A stretch of DNA of 64,000 nt from contig CM055744.1 of assembly GCA_029465975.1 (NCBI GenBank), forward strand, positions 3,981,552 through 4,045,551, given 5' to 3'. The DNA comes from Dallia pectoralis (Eukaryota; Chordata; Actinopteri; Esociformes; Umbridae). Below the pieces are notes generated by a model that saw nothing but the letters and a program-made list of their open reading frames with translations, searched no databases and was not told the DNA's origin. A program made the position numbers and the translations under genes. Shown here piece after piece: positions 1 through 9,859 of the stretch (the first letter of the stretch is position 1; each line of letters starts with the position of its first letter).

Positions 1-146
1 GGCACTTGGAAAATTATATTGATCAATTGGTGCCATATTCTAAGAAGCAACAATTCAATTAATTCAATTTGTTAGCCTGTTTACCAAAATGCGTCCTGTT
101 TTAATGCCTGGGGTATGAGTAATATTTGAGAACACCAAAATAGTGC
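1..146. other. Non-coding flank, no feature recognised
   Basis: AT-rich sequence left of a solo LTR. I see no gene, repeat array or recognisable element in it. Its last five bases (AGTGC, 142-146) are the left target-site copy of the LTR. Confidence 0.5.
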
Positions 147-550
147 TGTAAGGATTGTCAATCTATCCCTCTCTATGCCAGTGCTGGCACTCCCCCTGTC
201 AGCAGAGAGAAAATCAAGGACAGTGGAAGCACCTGTGGTTTTTCCCACACCTGGTTTCAGTTTGTTCGTTAGTGTCTGTATTTAGTTTGGTCTGTGTCAG
301 CTTGTCAGTGTCGGGTCATTGTTTCAAAGGTACGTTTGTTTGGTTCTACGTTTGTATGTGGTTCTTACTTGTTCGTGTGTTTAGTTCATGGGTTTTTATG
401 TGTCGGTGTAATGATCCTCTGTTTTGTATTGTTTGTTTCAAAGTTCTCTGTTATAGTGCCTGTCTTGTCTGTTGGGAAAATGAAACCTTATCACTTATCA
501 GAACTCTGCGCCTGTGTCCAGACTCCTTGTCCGAGCCAGAGAATGTTACA
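147..550. mobile_element. Solo LTR of an LTR retrotransposon, 5-bp TSD AGTGC
   Basis: The 404-bp segment begins TGTAAGG and ends GTTACA, so it has the TG...CA ends of an LTR with a short terminal inverted repeat TGTAA/TTACA. It is flanked on both sides by AGTGC (142-146 and 551-555), a 5-bp target-site duplication. No internal retroelement sequence adjoins it, which is what recombination between two LTRs leaves behind. The short open frames inside it have no recognisable domain and are treated as chance. Its length and TGTAA/TTACA ends resemble the LTRs at 2772 and 5146, but the sequence is different, so it is another family or a distant relative. Confidence 0.7.
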
Positions 551-555
551 AGTGC

Positions 556-837
556 CAACTGACCTGCAATAGAGTAAATAAAATCTTATTTAAGAAAATA
601 TATTTCTTAATAAGTTATTGTTGGCTAGTGTGTTAAAGTGTGCATATATTTAGGTTACAATCTGAGGTGCAGTAAAAATTAACATTTCTGAGACCGCTAC
701 ATTTTAAATATTTCCTCTGCTGCCGAGATGACTCTGGGGTTTCCTTTCCTGTGTCAGTTGTGAGAGCCTTTGTCATCATTATCAGATTGATTGACTTCAG
801 TAACTCCAATAACAAAAAGTTGAGACCTTATTTGGCC
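556..837. other. AT-rich spacer, nothing recognised
   Basis: Between the solo LTR and the minisatellite I see only AT-rich unique-looking sequence, with two AATAAA/ATTTAAG-like runs just after the LTR. No gene is supported. Confidence 0.4.
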
Positions 838-1387
838 CTCTTTGGGCCACACTAGCACCCACACTTTGGGCCACGCTAGCACCCACACTCTTTGGGCCAT
901 GCTAGCACCCACACTTTGGGCCACGCTAGCACCCACACTCTTTGGGCCATGCTAGCACCCACACTTTGGGCCACGCTAGCACCCACACTCTTTGGGCCAT
1001 GCTAGCACCCACACTTTGGGCCACACTAGCACCCACACTCTTTGGGCCATGCTAGCACCCACACTCTTTGGGCCACGCTAGCACCCACACTTTGGGCCAC
1101 GCTAGCACCCACACTTTGGGCCACGCTAGCACCCACACTTTGGGCCACGCTAGCACCCACACTTTGGGCCACACTAGCACCCACACTTTGGGCCACGCTA
1201 ACACCCACACTCTTTGGGCCACACTAGCACCCACACTTTGGGCCACGCTAGCACCCACACTCTTTGGGCCACACTAGCACCCACACTTTGGGCCACGCTA
1301 GCACCCACACTCTTTGGGCCACGCTAGCACCCACACTTTGGGCCACGCTAGCACCCACACTTTGGGCCACGCTAGCACCCACACTCT
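838..1387. repeat. Minisatellite, alternating 24- and 26-bp units (about 22 copies)
   Basis: A head-to-tail array with core TTTGGGCCACGCTAGCACCC. Units of 24 bp (one ACT) and 26 bp (ACTCT) are interspersed. The left half alternates the two lengths almost regularly, giving a 50-bp higher-order unit, and the middle is a run of 24-bp units. Variants are few (CAC/CAT/CGC at one site). Open frames on both strands across it are by-products of the repeat. Confidence 0.95.
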
Positions 1388-1900
1388 ATGTGGTTTGGCG
1401 TTGTCCTGCTGGGAAATGGGTGCTCATGTATGGCTTGTGCTTTGCATAGTAAAGCCTTAACTTGAATCTGTGGATGCAGCGACGAATGGTGTTGGCTGAC
1501 AAAGGTTTACCAAAGTATTCCTGAGCCCAAATCAGGATATTCATTACAAGACTCATGATGTTTTTTTACGACGGTGACGTTTGAGGGTTCAGAGATTACT
1601 TGGAATCAGAAATGGCTTTCGTCCTTGCCCTTTACTCACCGAGATTTGACTGGATTCCTTGAATATTTTAATTATGTTGTGAAAATCCTACCGATTTGTC
1701 TTTGGGGGATGTTGTTCTCAACGTGTTGGATAATTCTCTGACACATCTATTGGCAGATTTGCGAGCCTCGACTCATTCTTGCTCTTGAAGAACATGGCCT
1801 TTTTGGAGGCTCCTAATTTACTATGCTTACACGTTTAGGCCATTAGTCCTAAATTCGCCCTGTCCCAACATTTTTGTTTTTATCAGCATTTTACACACTG
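1388..1900 (-). mobile_element. Decayed DNA-transposon-like fish interspersed repeat
   Basis: Read on the minus strand, 1388-1500 gives a helix-turn-helix-like stretch (NTIRRCIHRFKLRLYYAKHK, then more) resembling the N-terminal DNA-binding part of Tc1-like transposases. The remainder to about 1900 looks like a very common fish interspersed repeat carrying the words 'CTGAGCCC' and 'CTGTCCCAACATTTTT'. There are many stops and no open frame. Which family it belongs to is uncertain. Confidence 0.4.
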
Positions 1901-2039
1901 TCACAATTTTTTCACAATCCATCTTTTGGATCTTCTGCCATAATCTGGATTACTATGGTCTAGATAGTCTATTGATATAATGATGATCCATCTGTACCTT
2001 GTCACAACACATCTCATTAACTCCAACGTATTAAGAAGG

Positions 2040-2200
2040 ATACATTTACTTTTAACAAGGCACAACTGTTAATTGAAATGCATTACAGGTGACTATCTAT
2101 TAAAGCTGTTTGAGAAAAGGCTAAGGGTGTGAAATTGTGTCAAAGGGTGGCTGCTTTGAGGAATCTACGATATGAAAAATATTTTCATTTAACACTTCAT
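2040..2200 (+). mobile_element. Tc1-like transposon 3-prime remnant
   Basis: The segment with GGTGACTATCTATTAAAGCT followed by CAAAGGGTGGCTGCTTTGA matches the end of a fish Tc1-like transposase, where the protein ends in an AKGGYF-like motif, followed by the AT-rich tail. The frame is broken and the rest of the element is missing. Confidence 0.55.
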
Positions 2201-2766
2201 TTTTTTCTTAGTTGAGGTCTTCACTGTTTTTTTGCGATGAAGAAAATAGAAATGAAGAAATACTGTTGAATGAATAGGTGGCTACAATCCTTTGACTGGT
2301 ACTGTACCTTAATTTGTTCAGAACATGTCTGGAATCTCTTTGTCTTTGTTTTGCTGAGAGGTTTACTGCAGATATTTTAATCAATTTGGACAGAGGTTTG
2401 GTGCTGCCCTCCAACTTGCCAGAGAAGTTTTATACAGATAAACACAGTAGCCAGAAATGTTTTATAATTATTAAATGTTGATCCATACATAGAAAACACA
2501 TTCAGTGTATTACGGTTTTTAGACAGCTGTTAGTTAGCAATCTGGCAGGGCAGTACTAGATTTAAGCTCTACGCTCTAATGACTTAACCAATCCCATTAA
2601 TTCCTGAGTGTGTAAAACACCAAACTCTGTTAGCTATCTTTTTTTATTGTTCGCTACAACATGGACTGGAGGTTTAGTCAAGATTTTTCCTCTAATTATA
2701 GAGGTCCACCCCAGATACAAGAACTTTTGCGGCATTTGGTTTTTATTAGACAACTTCAAAAGTAAA
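2201..2766. other. Unassigned AT-rich DNA
   Basis: No open frame with a recognisable domain and no repeat array. The last bases (GATGT at 2767-2771) are the left target-site copy of the following LTR element. Confidence 0.4.
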
Positions 2767-2771
2767 GATGT

Positions 2772-3173
2772 TGTCACGGATCCGTACAGGTGAAGTGCAG
2801 AAGGACCGAGATGCAGAGCCAGACAATCACGTTCGTCGTATTTAATTGTAGTCTACAACAAACAGAACAACGAACGGACAAAACTATACTGACGATAAAT
2901 GAAATGCGCTTACACAAAGCGACTTGTACATTTACAAACACAACAGTATCAATGGGACTTATACACAACACTCACCTACAACGACACGTAACGTAAAATA
3001 ATATCAAGCCCCAGTGAACCTAACCAGGGGACTTAAATAGCCTACTGATACAAACCTATGCCCGGTGCTTAATTAACCCAACTCAAAACAGCTGTGCTCC
3101 TAATTACAATATACATACACAGAAGTGCTCTCCCAACCACCCTGTGTACAGCACAGCTCACCCAATAGTTACA
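2772..3173 (-). repeat. LTR (3-prime LTR on the minus strand)
   Basis: 402 bp with TG...CA ends, nearly identical to 5146-5549. Visible differences are a C/G, a C/T and an A/G substitution and a missing AT near position 2865. Confidence 0.9.
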
Positions 3174-3252
3174 GTATCCCCCACTAAAAGGCTGGCTTCC
3201 AGATAGCCTAACCAAAAGGGAAGGGGGAACAGAGGAGACATATATTGTCCGT

Positions 3253-5127
3253 TCAACCCGGAGGCGGGCCAGGACAGTTAGTCCAGCCCTCTTTGGGCGT
3301 TCGACAGTCTGCAGCAATCTTGGGCGGCAGCCGTCGTGGCGGCGGCCATCGTGAGCGTAGTCCTGGCGGCGGCCATCGTGAGCGTAGTCCTGGCGGCGGC
3401 CATCGTGAGCGTAGTCCTGGCGGCGGCCATCGTGAGCGTAGTCCTGGCGGCGGCCATCGTGAGCGTCGTCGTGGCGGCGGCCATCGTGAGCGTCGTCGTG
3501 GCGGCGGCCATCGTGAGCGTCGTCGTGGCGGCGGCCATCGTGAGCGTAGTCGTGGCGGCGGCCATCGTGAGCGTAGTCCTGGCGGCGGCCATCGTGAGCG
3601 TAGTCGTGGCGGCGGCCATCGTGAGCGTAGTCGTGGCGGTGGCCATCGTGAGCGTAGTCGTGGCGGCGGCCATCGTGAGCGTAGTCGTGGCGGCGGCCAT
3701 CGTGAGCGTAGTCGTGGCGGCGGCCATCGTGAGCGTAGTCGTGGCGGCGGCCATCGTGAGCGTAGTCGTGGCGGCGGCAATCGTGAGCGTAGTCGTGGCG
3801 GCGGCCATCGTGAGCGTAGTCGTGGCGCGGCCTTCGTGGGCGGCGATGCGGCAGCCATTGTGGGCGGCGATGCGGCAGCCATTGTGGGCGGCGATGCGGC
3901 AGCCATTGTGGGCGGCGATGCGGCAGCCATTGTGGGCGGCGATGCGGCAGCCATTGTGGGCGGCGATGCGGCAGCCATTGTGGGCGGCGATGCGGCAACA
4001 GCCATCTTGAGCGCTGGCGTGACGGCAACAGCCATCTTGAGCGCTGGCGTGACGGCAACAGCCATCTTGAGCGCTGGCGTGACGGCAACAGCCATCTTGA
4101 GCGCTGGCGTGACGGCAACAGCCATCTTGAGCGCTGGCGTGACGGCAACAGCCATCTTGAGCGCTGGCGTGACGGCAACAGCCATCTTGAACGCTGGCGT
4201 GACGGCGGGAACCATCGTGGACGCTGGCGTGACGGCGGGAGCCATCGTGGGCGCTGGCGTGACGGCGGCAGCCATCTTGGGCGCTGGCGTGACACCAGGA
4301 GCCATCGTGGGCGCTGGCGTGACAGCAACAGCCATCTTGAGCGCAGGCGGGACGACGGCAGCCATCTTGAGCGCTGGCGGGACGGCAGGAGCCATCGTGG
4401 ACGCTGGCGTGACGGCGGGAGCCATCTTGGGCGCTGGCGTGACGGCAACAGCCATCTTGAGCGCCGGCGGGACGACGGCAGCCATCTTGAGCGCTGGCGG
4501 GACGGCAGGAGCCATCGTGGACGCTGGCGTGACGGCGGGAGCCATCTTGAGCGCTGGCGTGACGGCAACCATCTCAGGCGCAAGCGTGGTGGCGACCATC
4601 TCAGGCGCTGGCTCCTGTAAATCCAGCCATGTCCTCCACCACGTCCTAATAATGGCCGTGGGCTGGTCATCCAACCCCTCCGGGGGTTTTTCTGTCCCTC
4701 TCGTCGGCGGCAGAAAAGGGTCTTCCCACGGCGGGGGTAGTGGCTGTAGCCCCAGGGGTTTTCCTCCCCCTGTCTGCAGCCCCGGAGCAGTGGGTGGCTG
4801 TTCCTGCAGCACCAGGACCGTGGGTGTTCTCTCCGCGGACCTTCCTGAACACCCCGTTAGCTCCCCCCCAAAAATTTCTTTGGGGCGCTTCCGGGATGCC
4901 CTCTTGCCTTCCTCCGGGAAGGACCGCGGACCCGATGTAACCGGCCCTGATAGCCGCATAGGTGGTTCGTAGCCAAAGTAAGCGCGGAGACGCCTATACT
5001 CCTCCTGGGGTGTCTCCGGCTTAAACCAGTCCCACTGCTCCGTGGGGTGACGGTAGGAGAAAATCTCCCCGGAGGTGTAGCAATAATCTCCGGGGAAACC
5101 TCCCTCCGTCAGGCTCTGCTCGCTCAT
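3253..5127 (-). CDS. Repetitive ORF inside the LTR element, function unknown
   Basis: Minus-strand ORF of 624 codons from the first ATG (5125-5127), which is the most natural start because the frame upstream runs into the LTR without another ATG. Residues 1 to about 165 are non-repetitive and rich in P, E, G and W. The remainder is three blocks of tandem peptide repeats: about 20 copies of a 10-residue AVTPALKM-type unit, about 7 copies of an 8-residue PPTMAAAS unit, and about 18 copies of a 9-residue PRLRSRWPP unit, the last strongly basic. It lies where gag would be in an LTR element, but I recognise no capsid, zinc-knuckle, protease or polymerase motif. Because all repeat units are multiples of three bases, other frames on both strands are also open, so the coding claim rests on position and strand only. 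Confidence 0.45.
   Translation of the reverse strand: MSEQSLTEGGFPGDYCYTSGEIFSYRHPTEQWDWFKPETPQEEYRRLRAYFGYEPPMRLSGPVTSGPRSFPEEGKRASRKRPKEIFGGELTGCSGRSAERTPTVLVLQEQPPTAPGLQTGGGKPLGLQPLPPPWEDPFLPPTRGTEKPPEGLDDQPTAIIRTWWRTWLDLQEPAPEMVATTLAPEMVAVTPALKMAPAVTPASTMAPAVPPALKMAAVVPPALKMAVAVTPAPKMAPAVTPASTMAPAVPPALKMAAVVPPALKMAVAVTPAPTMAPGVTPAPKMAAAVTPAPTMAPAVTPASTMVPAVTPAFKMAVAVTPALKMAVAVTPALKMAVAVTPALKMAVAVTPALKMAVAVTPALKMAVAVTPALKMAVAASPPTMAAASPPTMAAASPPTMAAASPPTMAAASPPTMAAASPPTMAAASPPTKAAPRLRSRWPPPRLRSRLPPPRLRSRWPPPRLRSRWPPPRLRSRWPPPRLRSRWPPPRLRSRWPPPRLRSRWPPPRLRSRWPPPGLRSRWPPPRLRSRWPPPRRRSRWPPPRRRSRWPPPRRRSRWPPPGLRSRWPPPGLRSRWPPPGLRSRWPPPGLRSRWPPPRRLPPKIAADCRTPKEGWTNCPGPPPG
3322..3829. repeat. 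27-bp minisatellite (about 18 units) inside the LTR element
   Basis: GC-rich unit with core GGCGGCGGCCATCGTGAGCG and a variable CGTAGTC/CGTCGTC segment. Each unit carries several CpGs. The period is exactly nine codons. Confidence 0.95.
3830..3996. repeat. 24-bp minisatellite (7 units) inside the LTR element
   Basis: Near-perfect units with core GGGCGGCGATGCGGCAGCCA. The period is eight codons and it abuts the 27-bp array directly. Confidence 0.95.
3997..4612. repeat. 30-bp minisatellite (about 20 units) inside the LTR element
   Basis: Unit core GCCATCTTGAGCGCTGGCGT. The first seven units are almost identical and the later ones are diverged and partly organised as a duplicated block (two similar runs near 4320-4420 and 4440-4540). 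The period is ten codons. Confidence 0.95.
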
Positions 5128-5145
5128 TTCGTGGGCTTGATATTC

Positions 5146-5549
5146 TGTCACGGATCCGTACAGGTGAAGTGCAGAAGGAGCGAGATGCAGAGCCAGATAA
5201 TCACGTTCGTCGTGTTTAATTGTAGTCTACAACAAACATAGAACAACGAACGGACAAAACTATACTGACGATAAATGAAATGCGCTTACACAAAGCGACT
5301 TGTACATTTACAAACACAACAGTATCAATGGGACTTATACACAACACTCACCTACAACGACACGTAACGTAAAATAATATCAAGCCCCAGTGAACCTAAC
5401 CAGGGGACTTAAATAGCCTACTGATACAAACCTATGCCCGGTGCTTAATTAACCCAACTCAAAACAGCTGTGCTCCTAATTACAATATACATACACAGAA
5501 GTGCTCTCCCAACCACCCTGTGTACAGCACAGCTCACCCAATAGTTACA
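5146..5549 (-). repeat. LTR (5-prime LTR on the minus strand)
   Basis: 404 bp, partner of 2772-3173. Read on the minus strand it holds the TATA-like CTATTTAAG (plus-strand region near 5410) that could start transcription into the repetitive ORF. Confidence 0.9.
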
Positions 5550-5554
5550 GATGT

Positions 5555-8500
5555 CTACTTTAAACGAATCTGGACACTTTTCCCCTAAACGATGCCCTAG
5601 CTTTTGTGTCGTGTCACGACTCTGTTTGCATCATCAATACCATTATGTATTCACACTCAATTTATTTTTGTTTAAACTGTGCACATTTCAGAAGAGAAAC
5701 ACTAATTTCCCGCCTCCAGATAAACCTCCAATCGGATCAAATATACCTGCCTTTATTTCAACATATTACAGTAATAAGTTTATTACTGTAGTATGAATTA
5801 AACATCAACATACTGTGTATACATTTTCCAATGGCAGGCATTCTACCATCTCACTGCTGTTCTAATTTTAGTCAGGTTATGTATAAAATATTAAATGTTG
5901 GTAGGGTGAAATGTGTTACAGCATTACATATCATCATCTTAATGTTATAACACAGTGTACTTATGAAGAAATCTGACCCTTTACTCTTCACAAACAGTTT
6001 TTGTCTTCGGGCACATTTCTCTCCGAAGGAATGCTGGCGGGAGCTTATTAGGGACTCTTCATTGCTTTAATTGCACTGGCGGTTACTTCATATCTATTTG
6101 TCTAATTCACCGTAGTTTCGCGTTTTAAGGCTCATTAACAGCTCTGTGATTGATTCTGTTACATCACCACCAGACACCAGGCGCATTTAACATAAACTAG
6201 GTCCAAAAGAAGACCCATACTTAGAAATGCCACAAAGTGGTGGTGCTTGCACTGGGTGAAGACAACTAATGACCTGGAACATGACTGGACAGTAGACATA
6301 TGCTGACACACGCATGAACACAGACATACCAGACTATTAGTCTGCTGAGGAAAAAAAACCCGGGGCACTGTGCACAGACGACAGGGACTATGTTGTGGTG
6401 ATCATGTGGATTTTTTCTTTGTCATGTGTGTTTGATCAGAATCAGAATGTGTTTTACTCGCCAAGTTGGTTTTCATAACCAATGAACCTACATCATTACC
6501 CTGGACTGTCCAAGCTTTTACTAGACACCCGGGCTTTAAGCATAAGGAGCAGGTGCCTCCAAACCAATGATACAGACGCTCTTCCACATTTAATTGAGCC
6601 CTTTCATATGTGTGGATTTTGACTGTAGCATTCTCAGCTCCCTTACTGGCTTCTGTCTATTTGAATAGTTGGCTAGATAACCCATTTAATGGTCTGGTTC
6701 TACATCCCTCTCTCGGATGATACCAGTCTGACAGGTAAGTGGCAGTTCTAATAAGTTACCTGAACGGCGCCCCCTGTACACTCACACATACACAGTAAGC
6801 AGCAGTGCCAAACCTCAAAACCTCAGCCTTGGACAATGTTCAGTCTCTCTTTCTTGGGAAATATTCTAGGACATTACAGAGTGATATTTAATAGGTATTT
6901 TCACTTAAAGGCTCTAGTAAATAATTTATCTGGATATTTTTTGCTTCCCACTGTTCCTGGCTAAGATTTCAGGTGCGGTATTCCAGCTGCAGCGACGCAG
7001 AAAGGCAGGAGGCAAAAACAAGCTCTTCTCAGTCCCATTATATTTCCAGTCTGAACTGAGAGAACACTGGAACCACCCACTGGTAATGCAGGCTGCCAGA
7101 CAATAAAGCTTGCAGTCTGGATGCTTATAATATGCCTTTACTGCCATGCCAGGCAACATCACACTGGACCTTTTCGGTTGTTAGGATTTTTTTGTAATCA
7201 TGCCATAATTAAATATGCACAGCAATTTACAGAATTGACATCTGTAACTTGCAAATGAGCAACCTAGTATATCAGGTAAATTCACAAGCATCAGGTCAGG
7301 TTGTAGTCTTGGCCAATCTAAGAATGGGATGCAAATTCAGTATGAACTAATGTGGATGACTTCACTGCATCGGATGAAGACACCCCAGGAATCTACGCAA
7401 TTCCTATGATGTGGGGGAGTGTGACAAAATGACTGCAGACAGCTCTGGGTTTACGTCTTCATTTCAGACCAGGGTAATCATGTTACGGCAACACTGCCTG
7501 GGAAACTAAACAGTGCCCTCTATTGGTTGATTGAGAGATTGCACACTGGCAGGTCGGCCTACACAGGAACCTGCCAGCTGATGGGCTGGATGTCCATGCA
7601 TTTATCTGTGACTTTATACTGCGACGTCGTGTGTCTGCCAGTTTATCTGAGCAGTAGAAAGACGGAGTAAAAGAATTGCAACGTAGCCAACCGAGCCGTT
7701 TCCTGTTGGCAGAGCATCGGCTTTGGTGCCAGATGATTCTGCCAAATGCTGAGCACGCATTAGATTTCCTCCTGTCCCTCATGGAAGGGAACTAGAGCTT
7801 ATTGTGCTTTTCACTGAGTTTGGCTGGGCTGCCTTAAAGAAAGGTTTCAAAACCAAACCCATGTTCATTTTTATTCTGAGTGATACCAATAACCTTCTGG
7901 ACCAACACAAGAGAATCTTGGTGATTTTCATTGTATTCGATCAAATAAGATTCAATCTTCAAAACTATGTATAAAAGTATTTCCATTTATAAATGGTAAA
8001 ACACAGTACATGTTATGTAGTGATGCGCTTATGCCTGCTGCATCAACATCAAGCCAACATTGGATCAAGCTGTCCTGGAACCTTCTAGAGGCACCAAGCA
8101 GAACCTGCCTTTAATCTGCACAGCTGCCGCCCATCAGGACCTTGTTATGGAGGTTTAAAGAGGCACTAGTAGAGCAGACTGGGGCTAATGTGACTGACAA
8201 TACAGAAGGAAATGGTAAGGAAAGTATTATATCACAATTCCACGATGCACTTTCAGAGATTGGACAGTGATGTACTGAAAATGAGGACTCTTAACTTGCA
8301 AGCCCCATAATCACCTTGAATGTTATTACACTGAAATAACTCATTTCTACCAGCTATTTCAATGCAAGGTTGGTGTCTTGGAACAGTGAACTCCGGACAT
8401 CAAAGCAGGATACCATTGATCCAGATTTGAAGTGAGGGAGATGAAATAAGGGAGATTAAATTAGATCTGCTTTTTCACAACAGCCAGTCTTTCTGGCTTC

Positions 8501-9850
8501 TTAAAATGTATCCAATAAATCGTGTGATGTTGTGTAGAGGGAACTAGCAAACAAGAGGCTGCTGTTTATGGAGAAGGAGAAAACAGATTAGCCTGATGTC
8601 CTTGAGAGCCACACTTTTATCTTTGATTCTCTGTGAGTGGAAAAACAGAGATCCCTTACAACAACAGAACACTAAATGTTTTTGTAGAAACCATTTTTAT
8701 TTTACAAGTCCTACTACCACAAGCACGCTTCAGATCTAAAGCGCTCTCTCCTTCGTGTTTTACTGGAGCCTATAGTGACAAGGAGTTAAAGTCTCTTGGC
8801 AACTGATTAATTAGCTGAAGCAATCTTTGAGGCACTCAATTTCCATTTGTTCAATCAACTTCCGATTAACAAGTGAACATTACCAATGCTTAAAAAGCAA
8901 CCTTGTGCAAACGGATTAGCCTCTGAATGTCATGAAGAGTGACGTGTGTGTGTATAAATATATATTTATAACTGGCAAACGCTTGAGGGGTTGTGGTTGA
9001 GTTTTGTACCATGTGTTTTCTTTGTGCTGTTATGAGCAGCAGAGGAACAGGCGATAATGAAGGTTTAGCAATGGGCTGCCTTAATATTTACCTTCATCCC
9101 TTTCTAATTACAAGTAATAAATTCCGCTCCTCAGGGCTTAAACAACAAGATGTTCATTTATACAGGACGGCAAACAGAGCAATAGGAACTACTTGTATTT
9201 GTTTCAGTCTGAAATAAACACCCACCTTGTTGGCACATAATTTGAACATAGTACACTGGTGTAAAGACTTATTGCAGGTACCATTCTAAGAGTAAGGTCT
9301 TCAGATTGACTTTGACATCTATCTAAAGAAGAAGTGATGTATAAAAGAAGCCCCAATTAAAATGCAGACTCACCGGCAGTGTGTCACTCCATAATAACCT
9401 CTGCCATTTGAGGACGAATCAAATTTGATTTACAACTATTCCCCTTTCGGTCTGGCCTTTATTTCCCAGGAGACACTTCTTCAAAGAGTACAATTTAACG
9501 CTGCCTCCCGTCCCACAAAAGCACTTCTGCTGAAATTTAAAATGTAGACAATCCCCTCTATATTTCCTTAGAGCCTGGATACATTTCAGCAGCTAAAAAT
9601 CTGACACTAAAAGACGTGAAAAAAGGCTCCTATGCTGTCCCATGTAATAATGATTAAATATTAAAATTGGAAATACACTAGTTTAATCCTCATAGCAGAA
9701 AGACATACTGTATCTCCAGATTTGAGTAGTGTTTAACACAGAAGCACCATCACAAGAATGAACTAACAATTGTTAAACAATGTTTATGGTTTTTAAAGAC
9801 TTCCTGCAGATAAAGGATCAGGTATACAGTGTAAATTTGTATTTTTTATT
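5555..9850. other. Long stretch without a recognised gene, partly unique-looking
   Basis: No ORF here has a recognisable domain. The open frames are short and scattered on both strands. A short fragment near 6430-6475 (ATCAGAATCAGAATG, then TTTTACTCGCCAAGT) resembles the tail of a common fish interspersed repeat. The rest has no tandem arrays and few transposon hallmarks. The parts at about 8450-8900 and 9300-9600 are unusually free of repeats and rich in homeodomain-like TAATTA/GATTAA words, which could mark conserved non-coding sequence. Confidence 0.4.
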
Positions 9851-9859
9851 TAACTGTTG

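Larger units (their letters stand above)
2772..5549 (-). mobile_element. Complete LTR-flanked, apparently non-autonomous retroelement with TSD GATGT
   Basis: Two near-identical direct repeats (2772-3173 and 5146-5549) bound a 1.97-kb interior, and the whole is flanked by GATGT on both sides (2767-2771 and 5550-5554). On the minus strand each LTR begins TGTAACTATTGGG and ends GGATCCGTGACA. A purine-rich run (AGTGGGGGATAC) lies immediately before the minus-strand 3-prime LTR, as a polypurine tract should, so the element reads on the minus strand. The LTRs contain a TATA-like CTATTTAAG and an ATTAAA poly(A)-type signal on that strand. The interior has no reverse transcriptase, integrase or protease motif, only one long repetitive ORF. 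The primer-binding site is not obvious. The LTRs differ at about three substitutions and one 2-bp indel, so the insertion is fairly young. Confidence 0.85.

Noticed and set aside
155..572. ORFs of 135 and 92 codons at the left edge
   Set aside because: They lie within a solo LTR and show no domain.
3245..4972. Long plus-strand ORFs (575 and 224 codons) across the LTR element interior
   Set aside because: They exist because 27-, 24- and 30-bp units leave several frames open at once. LTR polarity and the polypurine tract favour the minus strand.
5555..9850. Protein-coding gene between the LTR element and the LINE
   Set aside because: The open frames are short, in mixed frames and without domains or convincing splice structure.
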